In this document: piece by piece, positions 24,295 through 32,935 of the stretch
Numbering within the stretch: position 1 is the first letter of the stretch
How the letters are laid out: each line of letters opens with the position of its first letter
Assembly: GCA_033283165.1 (NCBI GenBank)
Contig: JAWMQL010000006.1
Location: 62,001-126,000, forward strand
Length of the DNA stretch: 64,000 nucleotides
Direction: 5' to 3'
DNA from: JAWMQL01 sp033283165
Lineage (GTDB): Bacteria > Pseudomonadota > Gammaproteobacteria > Pseudomonadales > Halieaceae
Notes under the pieces: generated by a model
Database searches by the model: none
The model's input: only the letters and a program-made list of their open reading frames with translations
What the model was told of the DNA's origin: nothing
Translations under genes and position numbers: made by a program

Positions 24295-25137
24295 ATGCGG
24301 CCTATGAGAATAACAGCGCTGTTCTGCCTGCTGGCTATCAGCTTCGGGGCCCAGCTGGCCAACGCCAGCTCCGCACGTTTTGCCGACCTGCCCGGCCAAC
24401 CCGGACTGCGTTCCGCCTCGGCCATCGTGCTGGATGCCAACGGCAACCTGATTTACGGCAAGGACGTGAACACGGTCCGCTCCATCGCCTCCATCACCAA
24501 GCTGATGACCGCCATGGTCGTGCTCGATGCAGGCCTGGACCTGACCCGGCCGGTCACCATCACCAAAGACGATCGCGACCTGGTGCAGCTGACCGGTTCG
24601 CGGCTGGAATACGGCGCCACCCTCAGCCGCAGGGAAATGCTGTTGCTGGCGCTGATGTCCTCCGAAAACCGCGCGGCCACTGCCCTGGGGCGCACGTATC
24701 CCGGCGGCACCCGGGCTTTCGTCGCGGCCATGAACGACAAGGCGAAGGCCCTTGGCATGGACCACAGCCACTTCGCCGATCCCGCGGGCCTGCAGGTGGA
24801 AAACGTCTCCACGGCCAGCGACCTCGCTAAAATGGTGGCAGCGGCCAGCCGCTATCCGCTGATAGAGGAGGCCAGTACAACCCTCCGCATGGAGGTGCGG
24901 CCGTACCGCGGCCGGGGGCCACTGGTATACGGCAACACCAATCGCCTGCTGAAAAACGCCAGCTGGGATATCGCGCTCAGCAAGACCGGCTATATCAACG
25001 AGGCGGGACGCTGCCTGGTGATGCAGGCCAATATCGAGGGTGAGGATATATCGATCATCCTGCTTAACTCCTTCGGCAAGCTGACCCCCTTTGGTGATTC
25101 CAACCGCTTGCGCAAGTGGCTGCTGGCCAACAGCTGA
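24295..25137 (+). CDS. Serine peptidase S11, PBP7-like D-alanyl-D-alanine endopeptidase
   Basis: The 280-residue protein has a signal peptide (LFCLLAISFGAQLANA) and the three penicillin-binding motifs: SITK (SxxK nucleophile, about residue 65), SSEN (SxN, about residue 123) and KTGY (KTG, about residue 230). Family S11 members trim or cut peptidoglycan peptides in the periplasm; the lack of a long C-terminal domain fits the PBP7 (PbpG) group better than PBP5. Either ATG at 24295 or 24304 could be the start. It precedes the outer membrane protein gene by 18 bases. Confidence 0.88.
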   Translation: MRPMRITALFCLLAISFGAQLANASSARFADLPGQPGLRSASAIVLDANGNLIYGKDVNTVRSIASITKLMTAMVVLDAGLDLTRPVTITKDDRDLVQLTGSRLEYGATLSRREMLLLALMSSENRAATALGRTYPGGTRAFVAAMNDKAKALGMDHSHFADPAGLQVENVSTASDLAKMVAAASRYPLIEEASTTLRMEVRPYRGRGPLVYGNTNRLLKNASWDIALSKTGYINEAGRCLVMQANIEGEDISIILLNSFGKLTPFGDSNRLRKWLLANS

Positions 25138-25155
25138 CCCCGGCCGGGAGAATTG

Positions 25156-25845
25156 ATGAGACGAGTTGCGATCATGACCTTGCTGGGGCTGGGCCTTTGT
25201 AGCGCCCCGGCCGGTGCCGAGGAGTACGACCAGCTGGTACAGTCGTTTATCGGTGCCCTGAAGCTGGACGACCAGCGGGGAGACCTGCTGGATGACAGGG
25301 GCGACCCGGTGGACATCGACTTTCCCACCCTGCCCAGCCTGGGCCTGGAGGGCGAGTATCGCTACGGCGGCCAGTACATCAACTGGGGCCTGAACCCGGG
25401 CGGTAGTATTGCCTGGAAAAGCGGCGGCACCCGGATTTCCGGTGGTTTCGGCGGCAACACCGGCGCCGTGATCCGGGTGGAGATCGACAACTCCCTGTTC
25501 CTGGGCGAGTTGCACCTGGGCGGCTATGTCCGCGCCCGCCTGGGACAGGCCGTAACCGCGTACGCCGCCGCCGGCCCCCTGCTGATGTACGGCCGGATGA
25601 AGGTGGAGGACGAGCCTGACAAAGCGGAGATCGACAGCGGTGATCGAGAGCTGGAAACTTCCAGCGTGTCCGACTTCGGCGTAGGCTACTACGGCCGCAT
25701 CGGCATCGATCTTGCCATTAGCGGTGAGCAGAGCGTGGGAATCGGCCTGCGCTACATGAAGAGCGAACTGGACCTGGACAAGTCGGTGGGCAAGATCGAT
25801 CTCGAGGGTCCGCAGGTCATTCTGAGCTATACCGTTCCCCTGTAG
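25156..25845 (+). CDS. Outer membrane beta-barrel protein, MipA/OmpV-like
   Basis: The 229-residue protein has a signal peptide cleaved near APAGAE and alternating hydrophobic strands with many Gly and aromatic residues. It ends in a hydrophobic strand (VILSYTVPL), although it lacks the strict C-terminal Phe. FPTLPSLGLEGEYRYGGQY matches the MipA/OmpV start, and the NWGLNPGGSIAW strand is consistent. MipA-like proteins have been tied to murein hydrolase complexes, which fits the neighbouring PBP7-like peptidase. The start is ATG at 25156 after GGGAG. Function is otherwise unknown. Confidence 0.68.
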   Translation: MRRVAIMTLLGLGLCSAPAGAEEYDQLVQSFIGALKLDDQRGDLLDDRGDPVDIDFPTLPSLGLEGEYRYGGQYINWGLNPGGSIAWKSGGTRISGGFGGNTGAVIRVEIDNSLFLGELHLGGYVRARLGQAVTAYAAAGPLLMYGRMKVEDEPDKAEIDSGDRELETSSVSDFGVGYYGRIGIDLAISGEQSVGIGLRYMKSELDLDKSVGKIDLEGPQVILSYTVPL

Positions 25846-25934
25846 CCGCAGAAAACCCACCAGTTGACTACACTGAGTGTGGAACACCAGGAGCCCGAAC
25901 CGGGCTTCACTTTCTTCTGGAAACGGAGACTATC

Positions 25935-26855
25935 GTGATCAATCGACGCCAGTGCATGCAACTGGGAGCAGGGCTGACCGCCCTGGGACCGCTACTTTCG
26001 ATGCCGGCCGGGGGCGAAGATACCTCGCCACTGATTACCAAGCCCATTCCCGGCAGCGGCGAGCATATACCGGTGATCGGTATGGGGACTTCCTCGACCT
26101 TTGATGTCGAGGGTGACGCTGAAAATCTGGCGCAGTTGACGACGGTGATGCAGGCCTTCTTTGACGGTGGCGGCAAGATCATCGACTCTTCCCCCATGTA
26201 CGGAAAAGCAGAATCCCGGGTTGGTGACGTACTGCGGGCCCTGCAACCGGCGCCCGCCATCTTCGCCGCCACCAAGGTGTGGACCAACGGCGAACAGGAA
26301 GGCATTGCGCAAATGGAGGAATCCGCCCGGCGCATGCAGGTAGCGCGTTTTGACCTCATCGCGGTACACAACCTGAAGGACTGGAGAACGCATCTCGCCA
26401 CGCTGAAGGAATGGAAGGATGAGGGCAAGGTTCGCTACATCGGCATCACCACCTCCCACGGCCGCAATCACGAAGAATTCCTGCAGGTGATGGCCAGCGA
26501 GCCGCTGGATTTCGTCCAGTTCAGTTACAACATCGAAGACCGGGTGGCGGAACAGAAACTTCTGCCGCTGGCCCGGGACCGCGGCATAGCCACCATGATA
26601 AACCGTCCTTACCAGCGCGGCGCCCTGTTCGGCAAGTCCCGCGGCCAGCCCCTGCCCGACGTGGCCAGGGACATCGATTGCGACAGCTGGGGACAGTTCT
26701 TTCTCAAGTTCATCACCAGCCACCCGGCCGCCACCTGCGTTATCCCGGCTACCTCGAAACTGCAGCACATGCAGGACAACATGAAGGCGAATTTCGGCCC
26801 GCTGCCCGACTCACGGCAGCGGGAAGAAATGATTCGCGCGTTCGGTTCCCTGTAG
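25935..26855 (+). CDS. Exported aldo/keto reductase
   Basis: The 306-residue protein starts MINRRQCMQLGAGLTALGPL, which looks like a Tat-type signal with an RR pair. The aldo/keto reductase barrel follows: GMGTSSTF, IIDSSPMYGKAES (Asp and catalytic Tyr), ATKVW (Lys) and AVHNL (His). The C-terminal INRPYQRGALFG and CVIPATSK segments fit the coenzyme-binding region. It is shorter than most due to a missing loop. An exported AKR is unusual; Tat export would allow folding with NADP(H) first. The start is GTG at 25935. The next gene begins 3 bases after the stop. Confidence 0.85.
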   Translation: MINRRQCMQLGAGLTALGPLLSMPAGGEDTSPLITKPIPGSGEHIPVIGMGTSSTFDVEGDAENLAQLTTVMQAFFDGGGKIIDSSPMYGKAESRVGDVLRALQPAPAIFAATKVWTNGEQEGIAQMEESARRMQVARFDLIAVHNLKDWRTHLATLKEWKDEGKVRYIGITTSHGRNHEEFLQVMASEPLDFVQFSYNIEDRVAEQKLLPLARDRGIATMINRPYQRGALFGKSRGQPLPDVARDIDCDSWGQFFLKFITSHPAATCVIPATSKLQHMQDNMKANFGPLPDSRQREEMIRAFGSL

Positions 26856-26858
26856 GAC

Positions 26859-28172
26859 GTGGGTGATTCAGACGGCAACCTGCTGCAACGCGCCCTGGCA
26901 CGGGCCTGCGATATCCGGCAGTCGGAGGTGCGCAGCACCCTGAGTTCCTTTGCCCTGGTGCTGATACTCATGGCGGCTTACTACATCCTGCGCCCCCTGC
27001 GGGATGCCCTGGCCAGTGAATGGAGCGACGCCCAGGTCAGCTGGTTGTGGACTTTCACCTTTTTCTTCAGCGCCGCCGCGGTATCACTGTACGGCTGGGC
27101 CGTGACCCGGGTGCGTTTTCGCGCCCTGGTGCCCTCGGTTTACGGGTTCTTCGCGGCCTCCTTCGTCGCCTTCTACCTGGGCGCCCGCCTGCTGCCCGAC
27201 CGCGAATTGCTGGACAAGGCCTTCTACGTCTGGATCAGCGTCTTCAGCCTGTTCCATATTTCTGTGTTCTGGAGCTTCATGGCCGACACGTTCTCCCGGC
27301 CGCAGTCCAAGCGACTGTTCGCCTTTATCGGGGCAGGCGCCAGCATCGGCGCCATCGGCGGCCCCGCCCTGGCAACGGCCCTGGCCGGCAGTGGAAACAC
27401 CGATTCGCTGTTGCTGGTCGCCAGCGTGCTGGTGCTGTGTACCCTGCCCCTGGTCCACTTCATCCAGCGCCTGAAATACAGCGAGCTGGGCAACCGCTCC
27501 GTTACGGTGGGGACTGAGGACTTCGAGTACATAGGCGGCAACCCGCTGGCGGGATTCGGCGAGTTTTTACGCAGCCCCTATCTGCTGGGCATCGGCCTGT
27601 TCATCTTCCTGTACACGGCCATCGGCTCTTTCGTGTATTTCGAATTGAAGAACCTGCTGGCGGACTATGACCGCGCCACCCGCTCCCAGATCTGGGCCGG
27701 CATGGACCTGGCGGTCAACAGCCTCACCCTGCTGGTCGCCGCCTTCGTCACCGGACGCATGGCCAAACACCTGGGACTGCCCTTTACCCTGGCTGCGGTT
27801 CCGGTATTGATCGGCGCCGGCATGCTGTTGCTGGCCCTGGTGCCTATGGTGTCGATAGTCGTTGCGGTGCAGGTCGCGCGCCGCGCCGGCAACTACGCGG
27901 TAACCCGGCCAGCGCGGGAAATGCTGTTTACCGCGGTCGATCGGGAGACACGGTTCAAGGCGAAACCGGTCATCGACATCGTCATCTACCGCGGCGGCGA
28001 CATGCTCAACGCCTGGAGCTTCACCGCACTGACCCAGGGAGTGGGCCTGGGTCTCGCCGCCGTTGCCGGCGTCGGCGCCGGCATTGCCGCGGTCTGGGCG
28101 GTTGTGGGCATCTACCTGGGGCGACACTTCAACGCCCAGGATATCGACAACCCCGATTCCGCAGAGGATTAA
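26859..28172 (+). CDS. MFS-type transporter, ATP/ADP-antiporter-like
   Basis: The 437-residue protein has about 12 transmembrane helices. The start, with ALVLILMAAYYILRPLRDAL, resembles the NTP/NDP antiporter (TlcC-like) family seen in many free-living proteobacteria, where the substrate is unknown. A central PQSKRLFAFIGAGASIGAIG segment and an ITRPAREMLF-like motif (TRPAREMLFTAVDRE) are characteristic. The start is GTG at 26859, 3 bases after the aldo/keto reductase, so the two are likely co-transcribed. The direction and substrate of transport cannot be told from sequence. Confidence 0.82.
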   Translation: MGDSDGNLLQRALARACDIRQSEVRSTLSSFALVLILMAAYYILRPLRDALASEWSDAQVSWLWTFTFFFSAAAVSLYGWAVTRVRFRALVPSVYGFFAASFVAFYLGARLLPDRELLDKAFYVWISVFSLFHISVFWSFMADTFSRPQSKRLFAFIGAGASIGAIGGPALATALAGSGNTDSLLLVASVLVLCTLPLVHFIQRLKYSELGNRSVTVGTEDFEYIGGNPLAGFGEFLRSPYLLGIGLFIFLYTAIGSFVYFELKNLLADYDRATRSQIWAGMDLAVNSLTLLVAAFVTGRMAKHLGLPFTLAAVPVLIGAGMLLLALVPMVSIVVAVQVARRAGNYAVTRPAREMLFTAVDRETRFKAKPVIDIVIYRGGDMLNAWSFTALTQGVGLGLAAVAGVGAGIAAVWAVVGIYLGRHFNAQDIDNPDSAED

Positions 28173-28199
28173 CAAGGCGCGCCGCGAATACCATTCCGC

Positions 28200-29081
28200 T
28201 CATTGGGTCGATTCGGCTCGATAAGAGGCCACCCAGTGGATTGCATTGACGACCAGGTTGCGGGGGGCGGGTTCCTGCCAGTTCGCGTGATAATGTCCGC
28301 CGGTATAGCCGAATCCGCGTCCGCCCCCGGGCCGTTCATAAGCCCAGGCCGTCACCTGCGGTACCCGCGCCGCCACCAGCTCCCGTACCGCGTCATTACC
28401 GGAATGAGGACCATTACCGCGATCCATGGTGCTATCGGGCGCGACGGCACTCAGGATGGGGGTAACGCCACTGCCCCCGGGTACGAAACGCATATTGAAA
28501 TACCACTCGTCCTCCAGTCGAAACGGCCCGATGCCGGTGGTAATCGGGTGCACCGGGAGTTCAGCGAAGTCGGCCTCCCACATCGGGTTTACCGACCAGT
28601 GGGTTTCGAAGTAAGCGCCGACAGCCCGCATCATGGCAGCGGCGGAGGGACTGTCTTTCGGCACCTCGACGCAATAGTGCAGGGCCACCACGCCCGTGCC
28701 CTGGTCCAGCAGGCGGTTGAAGGCGGCCAGGTGCCGGTTGACCAGGTGTCCCTCGCCGCCGTCACAATACAGCACCAGGGCATCGGCATTTTCCAGCAGG
28801 CTTTCGTCCGCCGGCCAGCCACCATAGACGTTGATCGTGGCAGTGGCGGGAAAGCGCTCCCGCAGCGCCGCGGCCAGCAACTCCGCTCCCGCCCGGTGCT
28901 CGTGGGCCCAGGGGCCGTGGCTGTCCGGGCCGGCCAGGAACACCACCTTGCTGGCACGGTCGGGCGAGACCTGAACGGCATCGTGCCGGGTCACGGTCAC
29001 CTCCGCTCTGCAGGCGAGCAATACCGGGACAAACAGCGCACAAATGGCACGCGCAAGCAGCGTTTTTACATACTGCTCCAT
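28200..29081 (-). CDS. ThuA-domain lipoprotein
   Basis: The 293-residue protein has a lipoprotein signal (ICALFVPVLLAC) and a ThuA-like glutamine-amidotransferase fold: VVFLAGPDSHG at the start, LYCDGGEGH and VVALHYCVEV near the would-be nucleophile, and a late GYTGGHYHANW. ThuA domains occur in trehalose-utilisation and sugar-degradation loci, often as secreted proteins in marine bacteria. I chose ATG at 29081 because GGGAGGA lies upstream and the signal peptide begins there. It is divergent from the Rieske gene. Confidence 0.78.
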   Translation of the reverse strand: MEQYVKTLLARAICALFVPVLLACRAEVTVTRHDAVQVSPDRASKVVFLAGPDSHGPWAHEHRAGAELLAAALRERFPATATINVYGGWPADESLLENADALVLYCDGGEGHLVNRHLAAFNRLLDQGTGVVALHYCVEVPKDSPSAAAMMRAVGAYFETHWSVNPMWEADFAELPVHPITTGIGPFRLEDEWYFNMRFVPGGSGVTPILSAVAPDSTMDRGNGPHSGNDAVRELVAARVPQVTAWAYERPGGGRGFGYTGGHYHANWQEPAPRNLVVNAIHWVASYRAESTQ

Positions 29082-29292
29082 GGTCAACCCGTCCTCCCGA
29101 TACCAGGCTGTGACCATAGCAAGCAGGCCTCGCCGGGAAAAGAGCGGTGTGAATTGATCAACCGGCGGCGCCAGGAACACGGGATCAGTCGAATAGTTGA
29201 GCCGCAGCCGCTCGCGTGACGGTATTGCATTCCAGCGGCAGGCTCCACGGCTATACTTCACCCTTTCGACAGGATGCAGGCAGGTGAAACCG

Positions 29293-30381
29293 ATGGCAAA
29301 GGCAGTCGACTACAAGCTGGGCCCGAATACCTTCCCGCGGGGCTGGTTTATCGTGGCGGAAGCAACGGAACTGGACGCGGGGCCCCGGGGCGTGCGCTTC
29401 TTCGGCCAGGACCTGGCGCTGTATCGCGGTGAAAGCGGGAAGCCGGTGCTGCTGGACGCCTACTGCAAACACATGGGTACCCACCTCGCCCTCAGCGACA
29501 GCGCCATGATCGTCAAAAACGGCGAGCAGATCGAGGGCGATTCCATCCGCTGCCCCTATCACGGCTGGCGTTACGGACCCGATGGCCAGGTGAACGACAT
29601 CCCCTACCACGACGGCCCCTGCCCCAAGTCAGCGGCCATTCGTTCCTACCCGGTGGTGGAAAGCATGGGCTGCATCATGGCCTGGTACGATCCCGACGGC
29701 AGCGATCCCGAATTCGATGCGCCCTTCCTGCCCGAATGGGACGACCCGCAGTGGGTTCAGTGGCAGCTTGATCACCTGGGAGAGTTACCGGTTCATCCCC
29801 AGGAGATTCTCGACAACATGGCCGACGTGCGGCACCTGGGCCCCACCCACGGCGCGCCCAGCGAATACTTCGAGAACGAGTTCAAAGACCATATCTACAT
29901 CCAGCGCCAGGGGGGTCCGATGCAACTGTACGGCACCTACCTGTACACCACCACCTGGTACACCGGTCCCGGTGTGCTGCTTTCCAAACAGGTCTTCGGG
30001 GACACCCTGATCTATGAACTGATTGCCAACACCCCGGTGGATGACGGGGTGTCAAAGTGCTGGCATGCCTGCCTGTACCGCGGCGCCAACAACCCGGCGT
30101 CGGAGGAAGACCGCGCGGCGGCGCGACAGGCCCAGGCCGGCGCCCTGGAGGCCTTCGGCGCCGATTTCAATGTCTGGCAACATAAAAAGCCGGCCCTGAC
30201 TATCATGCAGTTGAAAACCGATGGTCCGTTCAAAATCGGCCGCCAGTGGTATTCCCAGTGGTACGACACTCCGGAAGGCATGGCATCGACCCGTGCAGCC
30301 ATCAACGGCGTGATCCACACCCAGGGCATGGCCACGCCCGCGGATGCCGGTCACGCGATTGACGACGGGCTGCCTTTTTAG
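29293..30381 (+). CDS. Rieske [2Fe-2S] oxygenase, KshA-like
   Basis: The 362-residue oxygenase component has a Rieske centre (CKH near residue 57 and CPYH near residue 93) and a mononuclear iron site with the DxxHxxxxH pattern in DNMADVRHLGPTH. The C-terminal domain matches the 3-ketosteroid-9-alpha-hydroxylase (KshA_C) family. Such enzymes hydroxylate steroids or related rings using electrons from a separate reductase, which is not in this window. I chose ATG at 29293 with AGGTGA upstream. TATACT at 29252 is a possible -10. It ends convergently with the penicillin acylase gene, overlapping it by 4 bases. Confidence 0.85.
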   Translation: MAKAVDYKLGPNTFPRGWFIVAEATELDAGPRGVRFFGQDLALYRGESGKPVLLDAYCKHMGTHLALSDSAMIVKNGEQIEGDSIRCPYHGWRYGPDGQVNDIPYHDGPCPKSAAIRSYPVVESMGCIMAWYDPDGSDPEFDAPFLPEWDDPQWVQWQLDHLGELPVHPQEILDNMADVRHLGPTHGAPSEYFENEFKDHIYIQRQGGPMQLYGTYLYTTTWYTGPGVLLSKQVFGDTLIYELIANTPVDDGVSKCWHACLYRGANNPASEEDRAAARQAQAGALEAFGADFNVWQHKKPALTIMQLKTDGPFKIGRQWYSQWYDTPEGMASTRAAINGVIHTQGMATPADAGHAIDDGLPF

Positions 30382-32828
30382 GCAGCCCCGGGCTTGAGTT
30401 TCAATTCGGTGCGGGCGTTCTCCGCGATCGCCCGATCGCTGAACCACCAGTAACTTGTGTCGCCGGTCAACCAGGCGTCCAGGAACGTCTTGTTGCCGCT
30501 GTCGAACCAGCGCTCACTGTTGCCGCCCGGAAAGTGCGCCATCACCCGGTCCTCGTCAGCCAGATCAACGATGACCCGCAGCGAATCGATGATGCGCGCC
30601 TCGTAGGGCGCGTCAAACATCCACACACCGCGATTGAGAGTCTCGCCGGAACCGCTCATCGGGTGCACCCCGCCGCCAATCCAGCGAGCTGCGTCGGCAC
30701 CGGGGATGAACGGGTGGTAGAAGGTCACGGTGTGGGCGTCACCCCAGCGCCAGGCATCCGGGTCCTCACCCCAGTCCGCCACCAACTCCTGCCGCGCGAG
30801 GCGACCGGCGCGCAGGATGATGTCGCCCAGGCCGTCTACCTCATCAGTGCGGCTGTCATCGAACCATTCGCTGTGGCCCCTCTCGTACCAGTAGAGCAGC
30901 CGCTCCTGCCAGTAATAGGGCTCTTTCAGGTAGGCCATCGCAAGCTCGTCACCCAGCTCGTCGACAAAGGTTTCCCAGGCGAAATGGCGCAGGAATGACT
31001 GGAAAATCAGGGGTGCCGACAGGTCCTTGTCGTCTTCCAGGTTCCAATCGGCGAGGATGCGGGCCAGCGGGGCCAGCGCGGGATCCTGCTCGAACGCTGC
31101 CAGCATCGCCGGCCGCATACGCCGGGCCAGCAGGTTCTTGATATCCTGGTTGGCGGCCCAATGGTCGGCGGCGCTCAACTGGTCGCGATCCATCAACTCC
31201 ATGATTCGCCGGTAGCGCCAGGAGCCCGAAAAGTGGGTCGAAAAGGCATAGGGATAGTCAGGCCCCGTCACCCGGTGGTTGGCCGAACCGACCCAGCCCC
31301 GAGCCGGATTCAGCTGCAGGGGCATGTCGGCGGCGGGAATCGGCCCCAGCCAGTTGTCGGTATCCCCGGCCGGCAGGGGCACCAGCCCGTCGCCGTCACG
31401 CCGAATCGGCACCACACCGGAGGCCAGCCGTGCAATATTACCCTCCACATCGATCACCACGTGATTCAGCGGGGTAACCATCTTGCCGATGGCGGCCAGG
31501 GCCTCGGTCACGGAATGCGCCTGCAACAGTTCGCGATTGCCGGCGTCTGGACCGGCATACTCCGGCACTGACCAGCGCAGGGAGAGCAGGCGGCCGCCTG
31601 CGGCGTCGGGGTCCAGGTCCGATACCAGCGGCCCGCGCCGGGTGGAGCGGATCTCCAGCCACTCGGAGCGGTAACCGCCTTCGGCCTCGCGATCGAGGAT
31701 GCGCACTTCCTCGCGCCGGGTCACGAAGGGCAGCGACCGGTCCCCCTCAAGATAATGATCGGGCTTGTCCGGGTCCGCCGTCTCGATGAACAGGTCGACC
31801 ATGTCGGCGTAGCCGTTGGTTGCGCCCCAGGCGATGTAGGCATTGCGCCCCACCCCGATGCCGGGACCACCGGGGGTGGCGCCCCCGACGGCTCGCACTT
31901 CCGGGGTGATGATGCCCATGGGATACCAGAAGCCGGGCAGGTGACGGGCATCCAGGTGTGGATCGCTGGACAGGATGGGCCTGCCGCCGGCCGACTTGCC
32001 GCCGTCGCTGGCCCAGGCGTCGCTGCCCATGGCATAGCGCGGCGCCCACAAATCCGGGGACAGTTTCGACAATTTCGGGGACAGTTTACTTAATTCATCA
32101 GGGCCGGAGAGTTCGGGGCCCGCGTCGTTTGAATTAAGTAAACTGTCCCCGAAATTGTCCCCGAAATTGTCGCCGGCCGTTACAAGTCGCGGGTCCGTAC
32201 CCGGTTCATCCGGGTTGATCGTGATCGGGTGCAGGCTGGCGGCGCGACCGGGGCCCAGGTGATCAATCAGCTTCAGGGTCAGCAGTTCCTGGCGCCAGTT
32301 CACCGACGAACTCCACACCCGGAAATATTGAATGGCGAGCACGTCCGCCAGTGTCCAGGGCTGCACCTGGTGATCCATCACACCGAGCATCAGGGGAAAC
32401 TCCTCGCCCCGGGTGGCGATGTAGTCATTGACACCGTCCAGGTAGCGCTGCAGGTAGTTGCGTTCTGCCGCGCTGAGGCGGGCTTCCTGGCGCCGGGCGA
32501 AACCGCTGATGTCCAGCAGCCGCATCAGGCGGTCGTTGACCAGGCCGCGTTCCCCGACAAACTCCGCCAGCCGGCCATGGGCCAGGTACCGCTGAAGTTC
32601 CAACTGGAACAGCCGTTCCTGGGCGTGCAGGTAGCCCTGCGCCACCAGCGCATCGTCCAGCGAGTCGGCGTAGACATAGGGCACTCCGTTGTCGTCGCGC
32701 AGTACCCGTACCTCCGCCTGCAACGAGGGCGCGGTCAGTTCTCCGCTCTCACGGTAGCTGTCCACCCGCGGTACCAGGAACCCTATCACCAGGGCCAGGA
32801 GCACAACCACAATCAGGAGCTTTTTCAT
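30378..32828 (-). CDS. Penicillin acylase family protein with in-frame repeat insertion
   Basis: The 816-residue protein has a signal anchor (MKKLLIVVVLLALVIGFLV) and the Ntn-hydrolase layout of penicillin/AHL acylases: alpha chain, spacer, then a beta chain beginning at Ser269 in MGSDAW, which becomes the N-terminal nucleophile after self-cleavage. The LSSDPHLD motif follows. Residues of about 219-258 are encoded by a palindromic repeat element (see the repeat feature) and are absent from the usual spacer. Substrates in this family range from beta-lactams to acyl-homoserine lactones; none is implied here. Short of the insertion, size and motifs look intact. ATG at 32828 is preferred over GTG at 32837. 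Confidence 0.88.
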   Translation of the reverse strand: MKKLLIVVVLLALVIGFLVPRVDSYRESGELTAPSLQAEVRVLRDDNGVPYVYADSLDDALVAQGYLHAQERLFQLELQRYLAHGRLAEFVGERGLVNDRLMRLLDISGFARRQEARLSAAERNYLQRYLDGVNDYIATRGEEFPLMLGVMDHQVQPWTLADVLAIQYFRVWSSSVNWRQELLTLKLIDHLGPGRAASLHPITINPDEPGTDPRLVTAGDNFGDNFGDSLLNSNDAGPELSGPDELSKLSPKLSKLSPDLWAPRYAMGSDAWASDGGKSAGGRPILSSDPHLDARHLPGFWYPMGIITPEVRAVGGATPGGPGIGVGRNAYIAWGATNGYADMVDLFIETADPDKPDHYLEGDRSLPFVTRREEVRILDREAEGGYRSEWLEIRSTRRGPLVSDLDPDAAGGRLLSLRWSVPEYAGPDAGNRELLQAHSVTEALAAIGKMVTPLNHVVIDVEGNIARLASGVVPIRRDGDGLVPLPAGDTDNWLGPIPAADMPLQLNPARGWVGSANHRVTGPDYPYAFSTHFSGSWRYRRIMELMDRDQLSAADHWAANQDIKNLLARRMRPAMLAAFEQDPALAPLARILADWNLEDDKDLSAPLIFQSFLRHFAWETFVDELGDELAMAYLKEPYYWQERLLYWYERGHSEWFDDSRTDEVDGLGDIILRAGRLARQELVADWGEDPDAWRWGDAHTVTFYHPFIPGADAARWIGGGVHPMSGSGETLNRGVWMFDAPYEARIIDSLRVIVDLADEDRVMAHFPGGNSERWFDSGNKTFLDAWLTGDTSYWWFSDRAIAENARTELKLKPGAA
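32055..32174. repeat. Palindromic REP-like element inside the penicillin acylase gene
   Basis: 32068-32097 and 32130-32159 are 30-bp perfect inverted repeats around a 32-base loop. Outer flanks (to about 32055 and 32174) repeat the TGTCCCCGAAATTGTC-type motif less exactly. The same motif forms the palindrome at 51486-51554. The total of about 120 bases is a multiple of three, so the acylase frame continues through it. Confidence 0.85.
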
Positions 32829-32889
32829 CGACCTCACCTGCAGATTTCATCGCTATCGCCGTACCCAAAAAGAGGGCACACCATCCATG

Positions 32890-32917
32890 AAAAAAAATGA
32901 GCCGGACGAGCCGGCTC
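32890..32917 (-). terminator. Terminator of the TonB receptor gene
   Basis: On the minus strand GAGCCGG-CTCGT-CCGGCTC is followed by A then at least eight T residues. It lies 19 bases past the stop of the receptor gene and separates it from the penicillin acylase. Confidence 0.8.
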
Positions 32918-32935
32918 GAACAGTGTAGTAAACCC

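Noticed and set aside
24259..25887. 542-residue minus-strand frame over the peptidase and outer membrane protein genes
   Set aside because: It spans two unrelated plus-strand genes and has no recognisable domain.
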